Part shown: one piece after another, positions 8,188 to 16,793 of the stretch
How the letters are laid out: each line of letters opens with the position of its first letter
How positions within the stretch are numbered: position 1 is the first letter of the stretch
From: Pseudogemmobacter sp044142105
GTDB taxonomy: Bacteria > Pseudomonadota > Alphaproteobacteria > Rhodobacterales > Rhodobacteraceae
Reading direction: 5' to 3'
DNA length: 64,000 nt
NCBI RefSeq assembly: GCF_044142105.1
Contig: NZ_JBGTYM010000007.1
Location: 62,001-126,000 of the forward strand
Made by a program: the position numbers and the translations under genes
Notes under the pieces: model-generated
What the model was told of the DNA's origin: nothing
Databases searched by the model: none
What the model saw: only the letters and a program-made list of their open reading frames with translations

Positions 8188-9026
8188 TGGCCCGTGCCCG
8201 TTCCCATATCGGCCGCAGCATCGCCGCCCATGCCGTGCTGATCGCCTATACGCTGATCGCGCTGTTTCCGGTCTTCGTGATCGTGATCAACAGCTTCAAA
8301 AGCCGCAAGGCGATTTTCGCCGATCCGCTGGCGCTGCCGGGGCCAGGGAGTTTCGATCTGATCGGCTATCAGACCGTGATGAAGCAGGGCGATTTCCTGC
8401 TGTATTTCCAGAATTCCATGGTCGTCACGGTGGCAAGCCTGTTCTGCGTTCTGCTGTTCGGCGCCATGGCGGCCTTTGCCCTGTCGGAATACCGCTTTCG
8501 CGGCAACAGCCTGATGGGGCTTTACCTGGCGCTGGGGATCATGATCCCGATCCGGCTGGGCACCGTTGCGATCCTGGAGATCATGGTGACGGGCGGGCTG
8601 GTGAACACGCTGACCGCGCTGATCCTGGTCTACACCGCGCAAGGGCTGCCGCTGTCGATCTTCATCCTGTCCGAATTCATGAAGGGCGTCTCGGACGATC
8701 TGAAGAATGCCGGGCGGATCGACGGGCTGAGCGAATATGCCATCTTCTTCCGTCTGGTCCTGCCGCTGGTGCGCCCGGCCATGGCGACCGTGGCCGTCTT
8801 CACCATGATCCCGATCTGGAACGACCTGTGGTTCCCGCTGATCCTGGCCCCGGCCGAGCAGACCAAGACAGTCACGCTGGGGGCGCAGGTCTTCATCGGG
8901 CAATTCGTCACCAACTGGAACGCGGTTCTGGCGGCCTTGTCGCTGGCGATCCTGCCAGTGCTGGTGCTGTACCTGATCTTCTCGCGGCAATTGATCCGCG
9001 GCATCACCGCAGGAGCCGTGAAATGA
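8187..9026 (+). CDS. Sugar ABC transporter permease (MalG type)
   Basis: The second CUT1 permease has 279 residues and about six membrane helices. Its EAA-like loop contains NAGRIDGLSEYAIFFRLVLPLVRPA (in part, about residues 172-195). The N-terminal MARARSHIGRS leader is basic and cytoplasmic, as in MalG/UgpE subunits. It overlaps the upstream permease by one base and the downstream dehydrogenase gene by an ATGA, so all are read from one message. Together with the upstream permease and the ATPase at 10053 it makes a complete importer. Confidence 0.9.
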   Translation: MARARSHIGRSIAAHAVLIAYTLIALFPVFVIVINSFKSRKAIFADPLALPGPGSFDLIGYQTVMKQGDFLLYFQNSMVVTVASLFCVLLFGAMAAFALSEYRFRGNSLMGLYLALGIMIPIRLGTVAILEIMVTGGLVNTLTALILVYTAQGLPLSIFILSEFMKGVSDDLKNAGRIDGLSEYAIFFRLVLPLVRPAMATVAVFTMIPIWNDLWFPLILAPAEQTKTVTLGAQVFIGQFVTNWNAVLAALSLAILPVLVLYLIFSRQLIRGITAGAVK

Positions 9027-10045
9027 TCCGAACTCTCGTTGCAGGCCTTGGCAATATGGGCCGAAGCCATGCCCTGGCCTATCACCGCGACCCCAGCTTT
9101 GACCTGCTGGGCCTGGTGAATCGGTCGACCCCGCGGCTGGACCCGGCCTTGGCGGGCTATGCCATCACGCCGGACTATCATGAGGCTCTGAACAGGCTGA
9201 AACCCGATCTGGTCTGCGTGGCGACCTATACCGATTCTCATGCCGATTATGCCGTGGCGGCGATGGAGGCGGGGGCGCATGTCTTTGTCGAAAAGCCCTT
9301 GGCGATGAGCGTGTCCGAAGCGCGGCGGGTGGTGGATTGCGCCAAGGCGACCGGGCGCAAGCTAGTGGTGGGCTATATCCTGCGCCACCATCCAAGCTGG
9401 ATGCGTCTGATCGCCGAAGCGCGCGCGCTGGGCGGGCCCTATGTGTTCCGGCTGAACCTGAACCAGCAGTCTTCGGGCTCGACCTGGGACACGCACAAGC
9501 AGCTGATGCAGACGACATCGCCCATCGTCGATTGCGGCGTGCATTATGTCGACGTGATGTGCCAGATCACCGATGCCGCCCCGGTCGAGGTGCGCGGCAT
9601 GGGGTTGCGGCTGTCGGACGAGATCCCGCAGGACATGTACAATTACGGGCATTTCCAGGTGATCTTCGACGATGGCTCGGTCGGCTGGTATGAGGCGGGC
9701 TGGGGGCCGATGATGTCGGACACGGCGTTTTTCGTGAAGGATGTGGTGTCTCCGAAGGGCGCTGTATCGATCAGGATGCCGGAAAACGCGCGGTCGGACG
9801 ATCACGACACCCATACCAAGACCTCGATGCTGCGGGTTCACCGGGTCGGTCAGCCGGATGAGAACCTGAACATGGCCGACGAACCGGGGCATCAAGAGCT
9901 GTGCGAGCGCGAGCAGGCCTATATGGCCCGCGCAATCCATGAAGACATCGACCTTACGCGGCATATGGAAGATGCGGTGCGGTCGCTTGCGGTCTGCCTG
10001 GCGGCGGACGAATCGGTCCGTTCGGGCCATCCGGTCAGGCTGTGA
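9023..10045 (+). CDS. Gfo/Idh/MocA-family oxidoreductase
   Basis: This 340-residue NAD(P)-dependent sugar or inositol dehydrogenase has a Rossmann motif at the N-terminus (VAGLGNMGRSHA, residues 6-17) and the family EKPL motif (VEKPLAMS, about residues 91-98). The mixed alpha/beta C-terminal domain contains the GVHYVD segment with the expected active-site His. It would oxidise or reduce a hydroxyl of a sugar or aminosugar; the exact substrate cannot be read from the sequence. Location between the permease and ATPase genes, with an ATGA overlap upstream and 7 bp downstream, ties it to the imported sugar. A longer frame reading into the permease is an artefact. Confidence 0.88.
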   Translation: MIRTLVAGLGNMGRSHALAYHRDPSFDLLGLVNRSTPRLDPALAGYAITPDYHEALNRLKPDLVCVATYTDSHADYAVAAMEAGAHVFVEKPLAMSVSEARRVVDCAKATGRKLVVGYILRHHPSWMRLIAEARALGGPYVFRLNLNQQSSGSTWDTHKQLMQTTSPIVDCGVHYVDVMCQITDAAPVEVRGMGLRLSDEIPQDMYNYGHFQVIFDDGSVGWYEAGWGPMMSDTAFFVKDVVSPKGAVSIRMPENARSDDHDTHTKTSMLRVHRVGQPDENLNMADEPGHQELCEREQAYMARAIHEDIDLTRHMEDAVRSLAVCLAADESVRSGHPVRL

Positions 10046-10052
10046 GGGGCAG

Positions 10053-11048
10053 ATGGGCGCACTGGAACTGAAAGGCATCACCAAGCGCTTCGGCGTGACC
10101 GAGGTGATCAAGGGTGTGGATCTGCGGGTCGAAGATGGCGAGTTCTGCGTCTTTGTCGGACCATCGGGCTGCGGGAAATCGACGCTTCTGCGCATCATCG
10201 CCGGGCTTGAGGATGCCTCGGGCGGCGACATCCTGCTGGACGGGGCGCGGGTGAACGAGGTGGCGCCGGCCAAGCGCGAACTGGCGATGGTGTTCCAGAG
10301 CTATGCGCTCTACCCGCATCTGACCGTGCGCGACAATATGGGGTTGGCGCTGAAACAGGCGGGCGTCGCCAAGGCCGAGATCCGCGCCGCGACCGACCGG
10401 GCGGCGGGGATGCTGGCGCTGGAGCCGTTGATGGAGCGGCGCCCGGCGGAACTGTCGGGCGGGCAAAGGCAGCGGGTGGCGATCGGGCGGGCCATCGTGC
10501 GGACGCCGAAGCTGTTCCTCTTTGACGAGCCCTTGTCCAATCTGGACGCGGCGCTGCGGGTGGCGACGCGGATCGAGATCGCAAAGCTTCATCGCGATCT
10601 GGGCGCCACGATGATCTATGTCACCCATGACCAGGTCGAGGCGATGACCCTGGCCGACAAGATCGTCGTGCTGCGGGCCGGGCAGGTGGAACAGGTCGGG
10701 CGGCCGATGGATCTGTACAACGATCCGGCCAATGTCTTTGTCGCGGGCTTCATCGGCAGCCCCCAGATGAATTTCCTGAAGGGCGCGGCGCTGGGCGACG
10801 GGGCCGAGACCCTGGGCATCAGGCCCGAACATCTGACGGTCACCCCCGAGGGGCCGATTGTGGGCGAGGTCAGCCATATCGAGAAACTGGGTGGCGAGAC
10901 GCTGGTCTATCTGCGCAGCGATCCACATGGCCTGGTGACGCTGCGCCTGTTCGGCGAGCGCGATTTCGCCTTTGGCCAGGCGCTGCGTCTGACGCCTGAC
11001 CCGGGCCGTCTTTTCCGCTTCGATGCCCAGGGCAACAGGCTGCGTTAG
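10053..11048 (+). CDS. Sugar ABC transporter ATP-binding protein (MalK/UgpC type)
   Basis: The 331-residue ATPase has Walker A GPSGCGKST (about residues 37-45), the Q-loop in MVFQSYALYPH, the signature LSGGQRQRVAIGRA (about 135-148) and Walker B LFLFDEPLSNLD. The switch histidine in MIYVTHDQVEAM is present. A C-terminal TOBE/MalK-like domain with GIRPEHL follows. It energises the importer formed by the two permeases upstream and is the last gene of the amino-sugar operon. It ends three bases before the convergent fliP stop, with no hairpin between them. Confidence 0.92.
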   Translation: MGALELKGITKRFGVTEVIKGVDLRVEDGEFCVFVGPSGCGKSTLLRIIAGLEDASGGDILLDGARVNEVAPAKRELAMVFQSYALYPHLTVRDNMGLALKQAGVAKAEIRAATDRAAGMLALEPLMERRPAELSGGQRQRVAIGRAIVRTPKLFLFDEPLSNLDAALRVATRIEIAKLHRDLGATMIYVTHDQVEAMTLADKIVVLRAGQVEQVGRPMDLYNDPANVFVAGFIGSPQMNFLKGAALGDGAETLGIRPEHLTVTPEGPIVGEVSHIEKLGGETLVYLRSDPHGLVTLRLFGERDFAFGQALRLTPDPGRLFRFDAQGNRLR

Positions 11049-11051
11049 AGC

Positions 11052-11777
11052 CTATTGCGTATAGCTGCGGACAAGGGCCGAGGCCAGCAGGCTCCACCCG
11101 TCCGCCACGACGAAGAAGGCGAGCTTGAAGGGCAGCGAGACCACGGCGGGCGGCACCATCATCATGCCCATCGACATCAGGATCGCCGAGACCACGAGGT
11201 CGATGATCAGGAAGGGCAGGAAGACCAGAAAGCCGATCTCGAAGGCGCGCTGGATTTCCGACAACAGGAACGAGGGAACGAGGAGCGACAGCGGCGCATC
11301 GACCATGGCCGACGGCGCGCGCGGGCGCAGCGCGTCGAGATTGGCGAAGGTGTCTGGGTCGATCCGCGCCGCCATGAAACCGCGAAACGGCTTTGCGGCC
11401 TCAAGGAAAGCCTGGGTGATGTCGAGCCGGTTTTCGGTAAAGGGCCGGATGCCCTTGACCCAGGCCTCGGTGAAGACCGGGTCCATGACATACCAGGTCA
11501 GGAACAGGGCAAGGCTGATGATCAGCATATTGGGCGGCGCCTGTTGCAGTCCGATGCCCTGGCGCAGGATCGACAGCACGGTGACGATGAAGGGAAAGCA
11601 GGTCACCATGACCGCCAGGCCCGGCGCCACCGACAGGACGGTGATCAGCGCCAGAAGCTGCACCGAGCGCGCGGCAAGGCTGTCGCCTGGGCCCAGATCC
11701 AGCGTCACCTGCTGCGCGGCGGCGGGATGGGCCAGGAACACGGCCAGGAATGCGGCAAGGATCAGGGTCCTGCGCAA
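11052..11777 (-). CDS. fliP: Flagellar type III export gate protein FliP
   Basis: FliP forms the core of the flagellar export gate with FliQ and FliR. The 241-residue protein begins with a cleavable-type signal peptide (MRRTLILAAFLAVFLAHPAAA), as FliP usually does. It then has the conserved PFIVTVLSILRQGIGLQQAPPN region (in part) and the C-terminal PSFLLSEIQRAFEIGFL and MMMVPP segments. It is the last gene of the fliF-fliH-fliN-fliP operon, 9 bp after fliN. The partner fliR is in the divergent operon nearby; fliQ was not found in the window. Confidence 0.95.
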   Translation of the reverse strand: MRRTLILAAFLAVFLAHPAAAQQVTLDLGPGDSLAARSVQLLALITVLSVAPGLAVMVTCFPFIVTVLSILRQGIGLQQAPPNMLIISLALFLTWYVMDPVFTEAWVKGIRPFTENRLDITQAFLEAAKPFRGFMAARIDPDTFANLDALRPRAPSAMVDAPLSLLVPSFLLSEIQRAFEIGFLVFLPFLIIDLVVSAILMSMGMMMVPPAVVSLPFKLAFFVVADGWSLLASALVRSYTQ

Positions 11778-11786
11778 GACCGCCCC

Positions 11787-12056
11787 CTAAAGCCCGCCCT
11801 TGAGATTGGCGACTTCGGTCAGCCGCACGCCAAGCTGGCCCGGCGTATCGCCCTCGATCTCGGTCAACTCGCCCCGCGCGATCAGCCGGTCGCCGACATA
11901 GAGCTCGACCGGGTCATCCACCCGCCGGTCCAAAGGCAGGATCGCGTCGCGCGACAGGCGGAGCAGGTCTTTCACCAGCGGCCTTGCGCGGCCGACCGAG
12001 ATGGTGATCTCGATCGGAACCTGGGCGAAGGGGCTTTTCTCGGTCAGGTCATCCAT
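11787..12056 (-). CDS. fliN: Flagellar motor switch protein FliN
   Basis: The 89-residue protein consists almost entirely of the SpoA/surface-presentation-of-antigens domain. It has the pattern VPIEITISVGRARPLVKDLL, then LDRRVDDPVELYVGDRLIARGEL (each quoted in part) and a C-terminal GVRLTEV strand. FliN makes up the lower C-ring that binds CheY-P and the export ATPase complex. It is short compared with enteric FliN (about 137 residues) because the N-terminal extension is missing, which is normal in this group. It overlaps the fliH-like gene by 8 bp. FliM and FliG are not encoded here. Confidence 0.9.
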   Translation of the reverse strand: MDDLTEKSPFAQVPIEITISVGRARPLVKDLLRLSRDAILPLDRRVDDPVELYVGDRLIARGELTEIEGDTPGQLGVRLTEVANLKGGL

Positions 12057-12651
12057 GGGGCGGCCCCTCCTGGGCCAGGCTGAAGAAATCGTGCACGGCG
12101 GCGCAAACCTCTTGCGTGACGCGGGTCAGGTCGACCTTGGCCTCGGCCCCGCCCATGCGCAGATAGACCTGACCTTCGGGCAGGCTGGGTTCTTCCTCCA
12201 GCGTCAGGGGCAGGCCCGTCGCCTGGGTGACCAGCCCCCCGACCGCGTCACGCACGGCGGGGTTCAGGACCAAGGTCACGGGATGATCGGCCAGATCCTC
12301 GGCCATGGGCATGACCTGTTCAAGCACCAGCGGCGCCAGCGTCTCGCGCGCCATTTCCGGCAGGAGGTGGTGCACCATCTCGGTCAGAAGCGGCTCCAGC
12401 GCCTTGAGGATATGGGCCCGCGCCTCTTGATAGGTGAAGGACAGGGCCTGCAGGCTATGGGCCAGATCGGCGCCGATGCGGGTCTGATCGTCGGTTTGCG
12501 CGCTGGCTGCATCGTCCCAGCCGGCCTTGTAGCCCAGTTCATAGGCGGCAAGCTTGGCCTCTTCGATGGCGCCGATCTCGGTCGTGACCAGGGTCGAGTT
12601 CGGCTTGCGGCGGCCATCGGGTTCAAAGACCTCAAGCTTGGGCATCGGCAT
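12049..12651 (-). CDS. fliH: FliH-like flagellar export ATPase regulator
   Basis: This 200-residue protein lies between fliF and fliN, where FliH is expected. The N-terminal part (about 1-90) is rich in Ala, Glu and Gln and predicted helical, including EIGAIEEAKLAAYELGYKAG. The C-terminal half resembles the FliH/HrpE globular domain, with TLVLNPAVRDAV and a final helical segment. FliH binds the FliI ATPase and links it to FliN in the C-ring. The sequence is divergent, so the name rests on position plus general pattern. The ATG at 12651 overlaps the fliF stop (ATGA). Confidence 0.75.
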   Translation of the reverse strand: MPMPKLEVFEPDGRRKPNSTLVTTEIGAIEEAKLAAYELGYKAGWDDAASAQTDDQTRIGADLAHSLQALSFTYQEARAHILKALEPLLTEMVHHLLPEMARETLAPLVLEQVMPMAEDLADHPVTLVLNPAVRDAVGGLVTQATGLPLTLEEEPSLPEGQVYLRMGGAEAKVDLTRVTQEVCAAVHDFFSLAQEGPPHG

Positions 12652-14276
12652 CAGGCGCGCTCCTCCTCGGGCTCCAGCCAGCCGCGCAGGATCTCGATCG
12701 TCTCGGCCTGGCGTTCCTCGATCAGACGGCGCAGCCGGGTGGCGGGGTCTTCCTGTTCTCCGCCGCCGCCGGCATCGGCGGCCATGAAATCGACCATCGG
12801 CAGATCGGGCAGGGCAAAGCCGGTGTCGATCTCTCCGGTCAGCGCCTCGCCCGCAGCACCCGCCGCGACCGCGCCGGGCAGGGCAAGCGGCGCGCCCGCG
12901 GGCGGCAGCGCGGCAGCGCCCCCGGCCCGGGCCGACGCGAAGATCGGGCGCAGCACGAAAAGACCCAGGATCAGCGCCACCAGGGCCAGCGCGGCGATCT
13001 GGATGACGGCCATCACATCGACCGGGCCGATCTGCGGGATCAGACCCGATGTCGCCTCGGTGCCCTCGACCGGCAGGGGCGAGAATTCCAGCGATTTCAA
13101 CGTCAGCACATCACCCCGGCTTTCATCCAGCCCCACGGCGGCGGCAACCAGATCATGCAGGTCGGTCAGTTCGGCCGCGCTGCGCGGCGCCCAGCTCTGG
13201 CTGCCATCGGTCGCGATTGTCACCGTGCCATCGACCAGAACCGCCACGGTCAAGCGCTTCACCCCGCCCGGTGCGCGGGTCAGCGCGCGCTGGGTTTCCG
13301 AGACGTCGTAATTCACCCGCTCGCGCGTGTCATTTGCCTGCGACTGGCCGCCCGCCCCCGCCCCGGTATTGCCCTGCGGCAGGTTGGAGGCCACCGTCAC
13401 ACTGGGCGAAGGCTCGGTCGCCTGTTTGCTGGATTCCTCGGTTTCGGAGGAAATCGCCACCCTTCCCTGCGGGTCGAGCTTGCGTTCGGTGATCTGTTCC
13501 GTCTCGGTCACCAGATCGACCGCGACCTCGACCACCGCCTTATTGGCGCCGACCCGCGCCGCCAGCAACCGCTCGACCCGGCGGCGGATCTCTTCGGCGC
13601 GCTGGGCCGCCTCGCCGCCCAGGGCGTTCGGACCGGCCTCGTCCTCGGCCGCGATGAGACCGCCCACTGTATCGATGACCTGCACATCCTGCGGCTTCAT
13701 CCCCGAAACGGCCGAGGCGACCAGATGTTTCAAAGCGCGGGCCTGCTCCTCGGTCAACGTGCCATTGGCCGTGGTCACGGTGACCGATGCGGTCGGCGTC
13801 TCGCCGCGGCGGAACGGGTCTTCCGGGCCTTGCGAGATATGGACGCGCGCCGCCCGCACCTCGGGCATGGCAAGGATGGTGCGGGCAAGTTCGCCCTCTT
13901 TCGCCCGCCAATAGGCGGCGTCGAACATCTGGCTCGTGGTGCCGAAACCCGAGAGGGTATCGAGCAGCTCATAGCCGGCGCCGCCCGCGCTGGGCAACCC
14001 CTCGCCCGCCAGAGCCATGCGCAGCGCGTCGCGCTGGTTCACATCGACATAGATCGAATCGCCGCGCACCGAATAGTCGACCCCGCGCGTGTCGAGCGCG
14101 GCCACCACCTCGCCCGCGGCGCGGCCATCAAGCCCGGCATAGAGCAGCACCATCTGCGGCCCGCCCGCCATGCGCGCCAGCGCCAGCACGGCCAGGAAGA
14201 CCGCAAGCGTGGCCCCCAGCACGAAAAGGCGGCGACCCAGGCCCAGCCCAGCCCATATCGACATCAGGTTCTGCAC
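12651..14276 (-). CDS. fliF: Flagellar MS-ring protein FliF
   Basis: FliF forms the membrane-embedded MS ring. The 541-residue protein has an N-terminal membrane helix (about 15-35), the YscJ-type ring-building domain with LYAGLDGRAAGEVV and VHISQGPEDPF, and a periplasmic beta-collar insertion rich in Gly, Ser and Thr. A second membrane helix follows near residue 440 (VIQIAALALVALILGLFVLR). A short acidic cytoplasmic tail (LRRLIEERQAETIEILRGWL, in part) binds FliG. It is the first gene of its operon and is divergent from fliL across a 118-bp gap containing a candidate CtrA site. Confidence 0.95.
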   Translation of the reverse strand: MQNLMSIWAGLGLGRRLFVLGATLAVFLAVLALARMAGGPQMVLLYAGLDGRAAGEVVAALDTRGVDYSVRGDSIYVDVNQRDALRMALAGEGLPSAGGAGYELLDTLSGFGTTSQMFDAAYWRAKEGELARTILAMPEVRAARVHISQGPEDPFRRGETPTASVTVTTANGTLTEEQARALKHLVASAVSGMKPQDVQVIDTVGGLIAAEDEAGPNALGGEAAQRAEEIRRRVERLLAARVGANKAVVEVAVDLVTETEQITERKLDPQGRVAISSETEESSKQATEPSPSVTVASNLPQGNTGAGAGGQSQANDTRERVNYDVSETQRALTRAPGGVKRLTVAVLVDGTVTIATDGSQSWAPRSAAELTDLHDLVAAAVGLDESRGDVLTLKSLEFSPLPVEGTEATSGLIPQIGPVDVMAVIQIAALALVALILGLFVLRPIFASARAGGAAALPPAGAPLALPGAVAAGAAGEALTGEIDTGFALPDLPMVDFMAADAGGGGEQEDPATRLRRLIEERQAETIEILRGWLEPEEERA

Positions 14277-14333
14277 AGGCGGCGACTCCGGCGGAATTCC
14301 TTCCCGCTGGATCGCAGGATTGAAGGGTCTCGC

Positions 14334-14348
14334 TTAACAATCGGTTAG
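14334..14348. promoter_or_regulatory. Candidate CtrA binding site between fliF and fliL
   Basis: TTAA (14334-14337), a 7-bp spacer, then TTAG (14345-14348) matches the CtrA consensus TTAA-N7-TTAA at seven of eight specified positions. It lies 47 bp upstream of the fliL GTG and 58 bp upstream of the fliF ATG, in the only gap between these divergent operons. CtrA is the usual class-I flagellar regulator in this bacterial group; binding here is inferred. Confidence 0.6.
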
Positions 14349-14394
14349 TGACATCCGTTCTATTTTCGTCCCCAGCGCCGGAACGGAGGCCCAA

Positions 14395-14880
14395 GTGTCG
14401 GATGCCGCTGTCGTGCCCGAAGAGGCACCCAAGAAGAAGAGGTCGAAACTGCCGCTGCTGATCGGCCTTGTGCTGATGCTGGCCCTGGGCGGGGCGGGGT
14501 TCTACGCGACCTGGTCGGGCATGATCCTTGGCGGCGGGCGGGAGGGGGAGCATGCCGAAGCGCCGCCCGATCCGCTGCCCGACATCGCCTTTGTTCCGAT
14601 CGAGCCGGTGATGGTTTCGCTGGGGCCGAAATCCAGCGCGAAGTTCCTCAAACTGACCTCGCAGCTTGAAGTGACAAAGGCCTATGCCGAAGAGGTGACC
14701 GCCCTGATGCCGCGCATCCTGGATGTTCTGAACAGCTATCTGCGGGCGGTCGCGGTCGAGGAGCTGGAGGACCCCACGGCCATGGCGCGCCTGCGGGCGC
14801 AGATGCTGCGCCGGGTGCAGATCGTCACCGGGGAAGGCCGCGTGCGCGACCTTCTGGTGACCGAGTTCATCGTGAACTAG
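14395..14880 (+). CDS. fliL: Flagellar basal-body associated protein FliL
   Basis: This 161-residue single-pass inner-membrane protein has a short basic cytoplasmic N-terminus (EEAPKKKRSK), a membrane helix (about 22-42) and a periplasmic stomatin-like FliL domain with FVPIEPVMVSL near residue 62. FliL surrounds the stator units and influences torque or rotation. The start is GTG at 14395, with GGAGG 6 bases before it. It leads the operon containing motA and flhA. The C-terminal VRDLLVTEFIVN ending is typical of FliL. Confidence 0.92.
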   Translation: MSDAAVVPEEAPKKKRSKLPLLIGLVLMLALGGAGFYATWSGMILGGGREGEHAEAPPDPLPDIAFVPIEPVMVSLGPKSSAKFLKLTSQLEVTKAYAEEVTALMPRILDVLNSYLRAVAVEELEDPTAMARLRAQMLRRVQIVTGEGRVRDLLVTEFIVN

Positions 14881-14889
14881 GAGGCGGGA

Positions 14890-15279
14890 ATGCAGCTGAT
14901 CGCCGATTCGCTTCTGCTGGCCGCGACGATCGGGGCGGCGATCTATTGCTATGTTCTGGCGGCGCGGCTGCGCCGGTTCACCACGCTGGAAACCGGCATG
15001 GGCGGGGCCATCGCGGTTCTTTCGGCGCAGGTCGATGACATGACAAAGGCGCTGGAAAAGGCGCAGGGCGTCGCGGGCGCCTCGGAACGGCGGCTTGAGG
15101 ATCTGACGGCCCGGGCCGATGTGCTGGCCAAGCGGCTGGAACTGATGGTCGCGTCTCTGCACGACATTCCCGAACCTGCCCCCCGGCCTACCGAGGCCGA
15201 ACCGCCCGAGGAGTACTATCGTCGCCTGCGCTTTGTCCGGCGCCGCTCGCCGCGCGAACCGATCGAGGCCGCGGAATGA
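14890..15279 (+). CDS. Small membrane coiled-coil protein in flagellar operon (DUF6468-like)
   Basis: This 129-residue protein has an N-terminal hydrophobic helix (about 5-25), then a heptad-like helical region (about 40-90, LSAQVDDMTKALEKAQG and later heptads). The tail is basic and acidic mixed (YYRRLRFVRRRSPREP). I believe it matches the DUF6468 family found in alphaproteobacterial flagellar clusters, but that is from memory. No catalytic motif is visible. It is 9 bp after fliL and overlaps the MotE-like gene by 4 bp, so it probably takes part in basal-body or motor assembly. Confidence 0.7.
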   Translation: MQLIADSLLLAATIGAAIYCYVLAARLRRFTTLETGMGGAIAVLSAQVDDMTKALEKAQGVAGASERRLEDLTARADVLAKRLELMVASLHDIPEPAPRPTEAEPPEEYYRRLRFVRRRSPREPIEAAE

Positions 15280-15848
15280 AACGCCGGGCGGGCCGGGGCG
15301 CCCTGATCATCATCGCGCTGATGTTCGCGACCTCGGGCGCGCTGCGGCTGGGCGATGGGCTGGGCGTCTCGCTTGCCCGCGCCGCCGATGGCGCACTGAG
15401 CGGCGGGAGCGGTCCGGCCGCCGCCCCCGCAGCCTGCCCGCCTCTGCCTGCCGAACTGGCCGCCGCCCTGTCGGAGCGCGAGGCGCGGGTCGCGGCGCAG
15501 GAAGCGGCGGTCAATGACAAGACCGCGGCCCTTGCGCTGGCCGAAGACACGATCAAGGGTCGGCTAGACGCGTTGAAGAAGGCCGAAGAGGAGCTGAAGG
15601 CGACGCTGGCCATCGCCAATGGCGCGGCCGAGACCGACCTTGCCCAGTTGACGACGGTTTATGAGACGATGAAGCCCAAGGATGCCGCCAAGGTCTTTGA
15701 GGCGATGGAAGCGAATTTCGCGGCGGGTTTTCTGGGGCGGATGCGTCCCGATGCCGCCGCGGCGATCATGGCGGGTCTTACTCCGGAAAAGGCCTATGAA
15801 ATCAGCGCTATATTGGCTGGCCGCAACGCGCTTGCCCCGAAGGAGTGA
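15276..15848 (+). CDS. MotE-like periplasmic motor chaperone
   Basis: The 190-residue protein has a signal-anchor near the N-terminus (ALIIIALMFATSGALRLG), a Pro/Cys-containing linker and a coiled coil (about 65-115). Its C-terminal domain of about 60 residues resembles the MgtE N-terminal (magnesium transporter) fold: VYETMKPKDAAKVFEAME and FLGRMRPDAAAAIMAGL. This architecture is that of MotE, which in rhizobia is a periplasmic chaperone for the motor protein MotC. It is in the fliL-motA operon. If the parallel holds, the large secreted protein at 16790 is a candidate client. Motor role is inferred from context and family. Confidence 0.75.
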   Translation: MKRRAGRGALIIIALMFATSGALRLGDGLGVSLARAADGALSGGSGPAAAPAACPPLPAELAAALSEREARVAAQEAAVNDKTAALALAEDTIKGRLDALKKAEEELKATLAIANGAAETDLAQLTTVYETMKPKDAAKVFEAMEANFAAGFLGRMRPDAAAAIMAGLTPEKAYEISAILAGRNALAPKE

Positions 15849-15849
15849 A

Positions 15850-15864
15850 TTGGCAGGTTCTTAA
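15850..15864. promoter_or_regulatory. Candidate CtrA-type motif upstream of motA
   Basis: TTGG-N7-TTAA lies 59 bp before the motA ATG. The block TT-G-AGGTTCTTA is shared with the motif at 56513-56527 ahead of flgE, differing at only two of the aligned positions in the core. One half-site is perfect and the other degenerate, so this is weaker than the fliL site. It may provide an internal promoter for motA. Confidence 0.35.
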
Positions 15865-15923
15865 CCCGGCTGCGTCAGGATCGCCGAAGGCGGGCGCAGG
15901 CCCGGCGCAGAGAAGGAAAACGG

Positions 15924-16793
15924 ATGTTCGGCTTCATTGGCATCGGCGTCATCCTGCTGATGGTGTTCGGCGGCTACGTCATCCATGGCGGCAACCTTGC
16001 CCCGATCATCGAGGCGCTGCCCTTCGAGATAATCATGATCGGCGGCGCCGCCGTGGGCGCCTTTCTGATCTCGAACGACCTAGCCGCCGTCAAGCACACG
16101 CTCAAGGACGTGGGCAAGGTGTTCAAGGGCAACAAGTGGAAGCCCGCCGATTATCGCGACCTTCTGTGTCTGCTGTTCGAACTGGTGCGGCTGGCCCGCG
16201 CCAATCCGGTTGGTCTGGAAGAGCATGTCGAGACCCCCGAGACGTCGACGATCTTCGGCAAATACCCGAAAATCCAGCACGATCATGACGCGGTCGAGCT
16301 GATCCGCGACACGCTGCGCGCCGCCTCGATGAATTATGACGACCCCCATCAGGTCGAGGAGGTGCTGGACAAGCGGATGGAGCAGCAGTTGCACCATGCG
16401 ATGCATTCCAGCCATGCCCTGCAAACCATGGCCGACGGCCTGCCCGCCCTCGGCATCGTTGCCGCCGTGCTGGGCGTGATCAAGACCATGGGCTCGATCG
16501 ACCAGCCGCCCGAAGTGCTTGGCGGCATGATCGGTTCGGCTCTGGTTGGCACCTTCCTGGGCGTGTTTCTTGCCTATGGTCTGATGGGCCCCTTCGCCGC
16601 GCGGGTAAAGCAGGTGGTCGAGGAGGACGCCCATTTCTACCAGTTGATCCGTGAGGTTCTGGTGGCGAATCTGCATCGCCACCCGGCCAATATCTGCATC
16701 GAGGTCGGGCGCCAGAACACGCCCCATTCGGTGCGCCCCGGCTTCAGCGATCTGGAAGAGGCGCTGCGGGCCCTGAAACAGGATGCGGCATGA
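15924..16793 (+). CDS. motA: Flagellar stator protein MotA
   Basis: MotA is the five-subunit stator ring that couples ion flow to rotation, working with MotB. The 289-residue protein has the four membrane helices in two pairs (about 1-50 and 170-220), with the large cytoplasmic loop between them. It contains the conserved basic and acidic positions in ELVRLARANPVGLEEH and the proline-containing DGLPALGIVAAVLGVIKTM stretch that begins helix 3. It is 75 bp after the MotE-like gene. Its partner motB is 39 kb away in flagellar block B. The stop overlaps the next gene by ATGA. Confidence 0.95.
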   Translation: MFGFIGIGVILLMVFGGYVIHGGNLAPIIEALPFEIIMIGGAAVGAFLISNDLAAVKHTLKDVGKVFKGNKWKPADYRDLLCLLFELVRLARANPVGLEEHVETPETSTIFGKYPKIQHDHDAVELIRDTLRAASMNYDDPHQVEEVLDKRMEQQLHHAMHSSHALQTMADGLPALGIVAAVLGVIKTMGSIDQPPEVLGGMIGSALVGTFLGVFLAYGLMGPFAARVKQVVEEDAHFYQLIREVLVANLHRHPANICIEVGRQNTPHSVRPGFSDLEEALRALKQDAA

